Assembly: GCA_946894095.1 (NCBI GenBank)
Contig: OX335658.1
Span: 13,383,001-13,447,000 of the forward strand
DNA: 64,000 nucleotides
DNA from: Incurvaria masculella
Lineage: Eukaryota > Arthropoda > Insecta > Lepidoptera > Incurvariidae
Reading direction: 5' to 3'
Shown here: one piece after another, positions 58,961 through 64,000 of the stretch
Position numbering within the stretch: position 1 is the stretch's first letter
Layout: each line of letters begins with the position of its first letter
Notes under the pieces: generated by a model
What the model was told of the DNA's origin: nothing
Seen by the model: only the letters and a program-made list of their open reading frames with translations
Database searches by the model: none
Program-made: the position numbers and the translations under genes

Positions 58961-59697
58961 TCAAAAAAGGAGGAGGTTATCAATTCGTCGGAATCTTTTT
59001 TTTTTTTTTTTTTTTTTTATGTATGTTCACCGATTACTCGAAGACCCCTGGACCGATTTGAAAAATTCTTTTTTTGTTCGAAAGGGTATACTTTCTAGTT
59101 GGTCCCATTTTTTTTTTATCAAAATCGGTTCAGTAGTTTGGTACTTAACTATACCAACATCGAATTTCTTAACCCCGCGAACCCAGAAATGTGATTTTTT
59201 AGTTACAGTAGCTTTCTTTTCGGGTGAGATTGCTCAGTATGAGAGGTTTTTTTTTACTTCAACTGTTGGGGGTATTCAAGGTGGTAAAAGAGGGCAAATT
59301 GTACACATTTCTATCTCTAGAGCCGCTGAACCCAGAAATTTCAGAGTATGTTTGTTTTAGATGGGAATGCTTAAGAAGAAAATATTTTTGGAAATTATAC
59401 TATTAGGGGGGTAAAACAGGTCAAAATGAACACATTTAGGCGAAAACCACTCATGTTGAGATCTCTGAAACCAATTATCCTCGAAGCTTAAAATTTTCAG
59501 TGACTTCTTGTTAAGACGAAAAGGCTCGCTCACAACGGATTTTACAAAATTCAACTGTTAAGGGGGGATAAACGAGGCCGATATGTACACATTTTCATAC
59601 AACTTAAACTTACGCAAGAAACAGACTATCCGGAACGATGTAAGGATGAGAAATTCAGAAGCTCAGCGGTTCCGGTCATTCGTTGTTTTGTCTTTTT

Positions 59698-59790
59698 AGG
59701 GTTCCGTTCCCAAAGGACACCAACGGAACCTTATTACTAAGCTTCCGCTATCCGTCCGTCCGTCCGTCTGTCACAGCACTCTATCTCACG
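59698..59790 (+). mobile_element. AGGGTTCCG-type interspersed repeat, truncated (copy 4)
   Basis: AGGGTTCCGTTCCCAAAGG ... ccgtccgtccgtccgtctgt cacagcactctatctc, then the similarity ends. Only the first about 90 bp remain. Confidence 0.7.
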
Positions 59791-60033
59791 TGATCTCATC
59801 GTATCAATTATCGTACGTATCAACCGTAAACTCATGAATCCAGATAGTTACCGGTCTACCTTTCGTCAGAAATGAGATTTCTTAATGGTTTCATTTCTGC
59901 TAATGCTCGTTCATTGTATTGCATTGTATTGTATATGTATGTATATCTTCTTTCCACTTTGTATGTGAAGTTGAGCAGGAGGGCTCGCCCACCTTGAGTC
60001 AAAAGTTACGCCACCACTAAAAAGCAAAAAATA

Positions 60034-61128
60034 AAATATTTTTAAATAAAAAAAGGACCGCCTTCAAAAAAACCGGAACTAAAAAGCAAAAAATAATTGG
60101 TTACTTTTAATTAATGTACGAAAAGCTATTTTAATTCTAACTAATTATGTACAATTTCTTAATTTTTAATCATCTTTTGAAGTCGGTGCCTTGGGTAGAC
60201 GTTCTTTAAGGGCTGCAAGTAGTTAGATTAATATCACCTATGGCTAAGAAAGAAATATAAGTAGGTAGCTACTTACATTTACCTACTTGAATAAAACACA
60301 AAAACAAAAATTAAATAAACAAACAGGTCGGAAAAACGTATGAAAGTAGGAATTTAGGCAAGTACTTTGTAATTTAAATATGCCTTATACTTAAACTAAA
60401 TACCTAACACAGTAAAAACAAAATATTTACAAGAAAACCCTACGAACAAACCAATATAAAAACAATGACCACTTATATGATAAAGATTTAGGTAGGTGTA
60501 GCTTGTACTTTTTATTCTACCTAAATACCTACACAACACAAAACAAAAAAAAACAAATATAAAAAAGAACAGAAAACAATAGTTAGCGACTTTGAGGTGT
60601 CTGCTCTCAACTACGTGTCAAAACGTGTGTGCGGTTAGTACATATCTCACCAATTTCGGCAGAAATCGTCTCGTTCAGACAACGATGTTGCAGGGAAGTA
60701 CCAATCAACAAAGAGCAGCGAATTAACGTACTCCTTTACCAGTGCGCGCCTTTATAAAGCCGAAAGTACTAATAATCGTTGAAACCCAATTTCAGTACGC
60801 TGCGCTGTATCGATATCAGCTTGCACGTAAACCAACGCTAAGGGCATCTCCAGTTATGTCTGTGGACCAATCATTGCTGACTCAGGTTGTTTACGCTCTC
60901 GTAGACTTCGGGTGTGTTCGGCTGAAATAGTGTCTGTTCGGTCAGCAGCGTGCGAAGCGAACTCTACCCAAGGCACCGACTTCAAAAGATGATTAAAAAT
61001 TAAGAAATTGTACATAATTAGTTAGAATTAAAATAGCTTTTCGTACATTAATTAAAAGTAACCAATTATTTTTTGCTTTTTAGTTCCGGTTTTTTTGAAG
61101 GCGGTCCTTTTTTTATTTAAAAATATTT
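60034..61128. repeat. Element with ~165-bp inverted repeats and a ~760-bp interior
   Basis: The left arm (60034-60201) runs from aaatatttttaaataaaaaa through aggaccgccttcaaaaaaac to TTTTGAAGTCGGTGCCTTGG. The right arm (60966-61128) is its near-exact complement. The interior has no recognisable coding sequence; the 62-codon frame at 60742-60930 is not convincing. Confidence 0.88.
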
Positions 61129-61275
61129 TTTACGAAATCCGAACTGTATAGAATTAAAAAATGTATTATCAACAAAGAATTGGACTAACCGTTTTTCCAA
61201 AAATTGTTCAAATAATTTACTAAAGACAGGTAAAATTGAAACGGGACGATAGTTCTCAGCATTGTTGTGGTATCA
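61129..61275 (-). pseudogene. LINE RT fragment, upstream half of the split LINE
   Basis: The complement reads ENYRPVSILPVFSKLFEQFL followed by EKRLVQFFVDNTFF and NSIQFGFRK, the N-terminal RT blocks of Jockey/CR1-type LINEs. The sequence stops at the edge of the long-inverted-repeat element and is expected to continue at 58960. Confidence 0.78.
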
Positions 61276-62692
61276 GATACTCGCCGATTAGCTAGATAAT
61301 AAAGACGGTGCTGTTACATACACTGATGACATTCTGTTTGAACGCAGCCAATTTGTTGATTCTAACGGTGTTTCTAAGAACACATGCTGTGGAGCCACAA
61401 TGCTCTTTGATTTGGTACGAAACTAGGTCTCATAAGAAAAAAAACACGATAGTTTGATGTATTTAAATGATACGACATTTACGTTATCATTAATTTTATT
61501 TTCAACGACATCTACATTTGAAGCATTATAATCAAATTTTGAAAATAATCACAAAAAGGTTTTGGTCGTGACATTCGTCGGAAGCAGGATGCAGGATAGT
61601 CTTTAGTGTATCATTATAAACTCTTTACAAATATTATCGCAAAAGCTTTGAATCCACGTAATTGTCCCTCCAAGTAAACATCCGGATAATATCGTCACGC
61701 TACGAGTACCAACAGATAAAAAACGAGACTTGATAATCAAAGAACATCAGCAAAGAAAGAGTACTTAAAGTAACTTAAATTAACCACCATACGTACAGTA
61801 AGACCTATTTGGATTTAGACTCAATAGCATGAGCTAGGTACCCTTCTAAAACTAATACATAAAAAGTACTCTTTTCGTTTTAAGTGTTTTTGCAATGACA
61901 AAAGTTATCACACCGGGATCCTGGACTTTTAGAGCCAAAACAATGTTAGCAGCTGAAAGATATGTTCATCCCTTTTCTTTAACTGATCACTGAACATTAC
62001 TCGTACAATAGACAAAAGAATCAGTTTGTGGCGTAATGGTCGTGTTAATATATAACACAAGTTTCTTCCGTTCCTTTTCCATATTTTCGTTTCGAGCCAC
62101 ACCAAGGTTTTCAAATAGGCAATCGGTGCGATTTGTACAGCTGTTTTGATGTAAATATCATCCAAATCTGATTCCTGATTCCCGAGATTTCTGCGTGTGA
62201 CTGACAGACACCAGAGCGCTTCCATAAAGGTCCCTTAATGGGATAATCCCGTTGCATTTTTTGCGACGGGACACTTACAACGTTTAATCCCATTTGAGAG
62301 TGAATGACGCCATCGCAACCAAGTTCATAACGAATGCGTACACATCAGGTATTGTTCTACGTAGACATGCCAAATGACTCATTAAAGAGGAATTCATAAG
62401 ATACAGAACTGTTTGCCCAAGGGTCAGGGGTTTCGTCCTAATTAGTGATGAACAGCGATCAGGGCAATCCGTCTCGAAGGACTAATTGACCTCTTCGACC
62501 CACATGACCAGACGAATGCATTGCACATTACGCAATTAAGATTACGCCAGAGATCTAAATCTTCGCTAGATGCAGCAAGGTGTATGAGGTAGACACTCAG
62601 TTAAATTCTAATGTTTGGCTGAGGTTGCATAGTCGATATCATCAAGGCATATCTTGATTAAAGGGGTAAGTCAGTCAAATATTAAGACAAAT
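61276..62692. other. No gene recognised; half copy of the 5.5-kb foldback at 61463-61560
   Basis: 61463-61560 (gatacgacatttacgttatc, ttcaacgacatctacattt, ttttgaaaataatc) matches the left half of the 5545-5667 palindrome and its lead-in. The minus-strand open frames at 61929-62293 have no recognisable family. Confidence 0.5.
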
Positions 62693-63885
62693 GCAGGAAA
62701 GACACGAGAGCGGTGAGCTAGATTGTCTAGGTTTAACAATGAAACTTCCTTTTTTTTATTGATTTCCATATCCTTCCAATAGATTAACGGTGGGGCCAAA
62801 ATATTATTCGCCTCTGCCAGAACCAATGGAGTTTTTGCCAGCGATACGAGTGACCGACTTAAGGTTAGCCCCTTTAGTATATAGCGCAGAGGGTGGCACT
62901 ATTCAACTGAAACTCAAGGAGTAAATGAAAGAACGTTTCAGAAAAGGCACGAAAGCGGTGAGCTAGCCTGTCTCGGTTTAACAATGAAACTTGCTTCTTT
63001 TCATAGATTGCCTACCAATATATTAACGGTGGGGCAAAAATATTATTCGCCTCTGCCAGAACCAATGGAGTTTTTGCCAGCGATACGAGTGATCGACTTT
63101 AGTCGTTAGTTTTGCTAGTTTAGTTAGTTAAGCCCCTTTAGCAAAGAACATATAATACATCCTTTAGATTATAACGAAGAGGGTGGGGGGAACGGCAGAA
63201 CGTCTAATATGCAGATCGTATAATGTCATATTTTAACAAAATTTTAAAACCATGCACAACGTATAATCGGCAGATCGTATAATTTTATACGTAGTGCATG
63301 AAGAAGTTTAAAAAATAAAATTACTTATTTCTCCATGCATAACGTATAATAGTCACAACGTATAATATTATAATCTTTATTTAACAAAAAAAGAAAACCA
63401 TGCATATCATATAATCCAAAAACTTTTCATACGATAAGCGCCCTTATGTATATACTTTTAAAGCGTATACTCGCACGTGACGTTTCGACCGTCTCAATTA
63501 GCGTAAGGCCTTTCGAAATTGTAGCAAATATCGATTCGTAGCAATTTCAGCCTTAAATGTATCGTAATTAGGGCGCTTTATGCAGTGCTTCTTGGCATAT
63601 TATACGTTCTGCATGGTTTTCTTTTTTTGTGAATTCATGTTAGGAATATTATACGTTGTGACTATTATACGTTCTGCATGATGTAAAGAGTTGATTTTAT
63701 TTTTAAACTTTATTCATGCACAACGTATAACATTATACGTTGTGAATATTATACGATATGCATGGTTTTCATTTTTTGGATAAAAATACAATTATACGTT
63801 GTGAATATTATACGTAGTGAATACGACTCGAGGGTGGCACTAGTCAACTGAAACTCAAGGAGTAAATGAAAGATCGTTCGCTGCC
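62690..63885 (+). repeat. Tandem duplication of a ~250-bp unit, second unit split by an inserted element
   Basis: Unit 1 (62690-62935) and unit 2 (62936-63186 plus 63830-63885) share agcggtgagctag, gtttaacaatgaaacttcc, attaacggtgggg, tattattcgcctctgccaga, ccaatggagtttttgccagc and gagggtggcact. Unit 2 is interrupted at GAGGGTGG by the 643-bp element. Confidence 0.88.
63187..63829. mobile_element. Non-coding element with 8-bp target duplication GAGGGTGG (copy 2)
   Basis: GAGGGTGG flanks it at 63179-63186 and 63830-63837. The uninterrupted site is preserved at 62889-62896 in the neighbouring unit. The ends GGGGAACGGCAGAACGT and ...GTAGTGAATACGACTC match the 19283-20006 copy. The interior has the same mirrored motifs (ACAACGTATAA / TTATACGTTGTG). 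It is 643 bp and lacks the TTAGG patch. Confidence 0.92.
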
Positions 63886-64000
63886 ATCGGTAAACGAACG
63901 CACGAGCATGTTCACAATGGCCGCACAATGGACGACGTCATTCCTGCAGTCGCACCCAGGTGCTCCGAAGGTCCAGGGCAAGTGGCCGTAATTACGATCC

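Larger units (their letters stand above)
58953..61128. mobile_element. ~2.2-kb composite insertion splitting a LINE
   Basis: The left edge is AACCGACTTCAAAAAAGGAG (a widespread lepidopteran repeat start) followed by a T-run and unrecognised sequence. It contains an AGGGTTCCG-type fragment at 59698-59790 and the long inverted-repeat element at 60034-61128. LINE coding resumes directly outside both edges. Confidence 0.6.

Overview
The window looks like moth or butterfly (Lepidoptera) nuclear DNA. It is AT-rich and intron-rich, and it is crowded with interspersed repeats: SINEs, MITEs, foldback elements, LINE remnants, a mellifera-type mariner pair, and short interstitial runs of the insect telomere motif TTAGG. 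The species cannot be named from the sequence alone.

The one host gene I can support lies on the minus strand from about 57.36 kb down to 34.69 kb. It encodes a cation-chloride cotransporter of the Na-K-Cl type (SLC12, NKCC/BSC group). I read 20 exons whose splice phases agree from end to end. They total 2,847 nt and give 948 residues plus the stop, ending in the family C-terminus VLTFYS. The N-terminal cytoplasmic exons were not found and probably lie beyond 64 kb.

The most unusual feature is in this gene. Four of its exons have each seeded a local tandem array. The TM1 exon has about 10 units of 138-145 bp (55.91-57.36 kb). The TM3 exon's acceptor region has 3 units of 106-114 bp (53.58-53.85 kb). 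The VWWLYDDGG exon has 5 units of about 185 bp (38.22-39.09 kb). The last exon, with its stop codon, has 10 units of about 94-131 bp (33.59-34.82 kb). The extra copies are diverged and partly broken.

Region by region: 1-29 kb has no host gene I can recognise. It holds a DD41D-type transposase remnant (2.2-2.8 kb), foldback repeats and MITEs, a 724-bp element with an 8-bp target duplication (19.3-20.0 kb), LINE tails, SINEs and a piggyBac-like remnant (27.5-28.2 kb). From 29 to 33.6 kb there is a duplicated segment of about 0.5 kb flanking a dead mariner. From 33.6 to 57.4 kb is the cotransporter gene, with a full-length mariner in its last intron and SINEs, MITEs and LINE pieces in other introns. 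From 57.4 to 64 kb there is a LINE split by a roughly 2.2-kb insertion carrying long inverted repeats. A tandem duplication follows; its second unit holds a relative of the 19.3-kb element, and its first unit preserves the empty insertion site.

Most short ORFs in the window, including the long open frames on both strands of the GC-rich arrays, are not genes.
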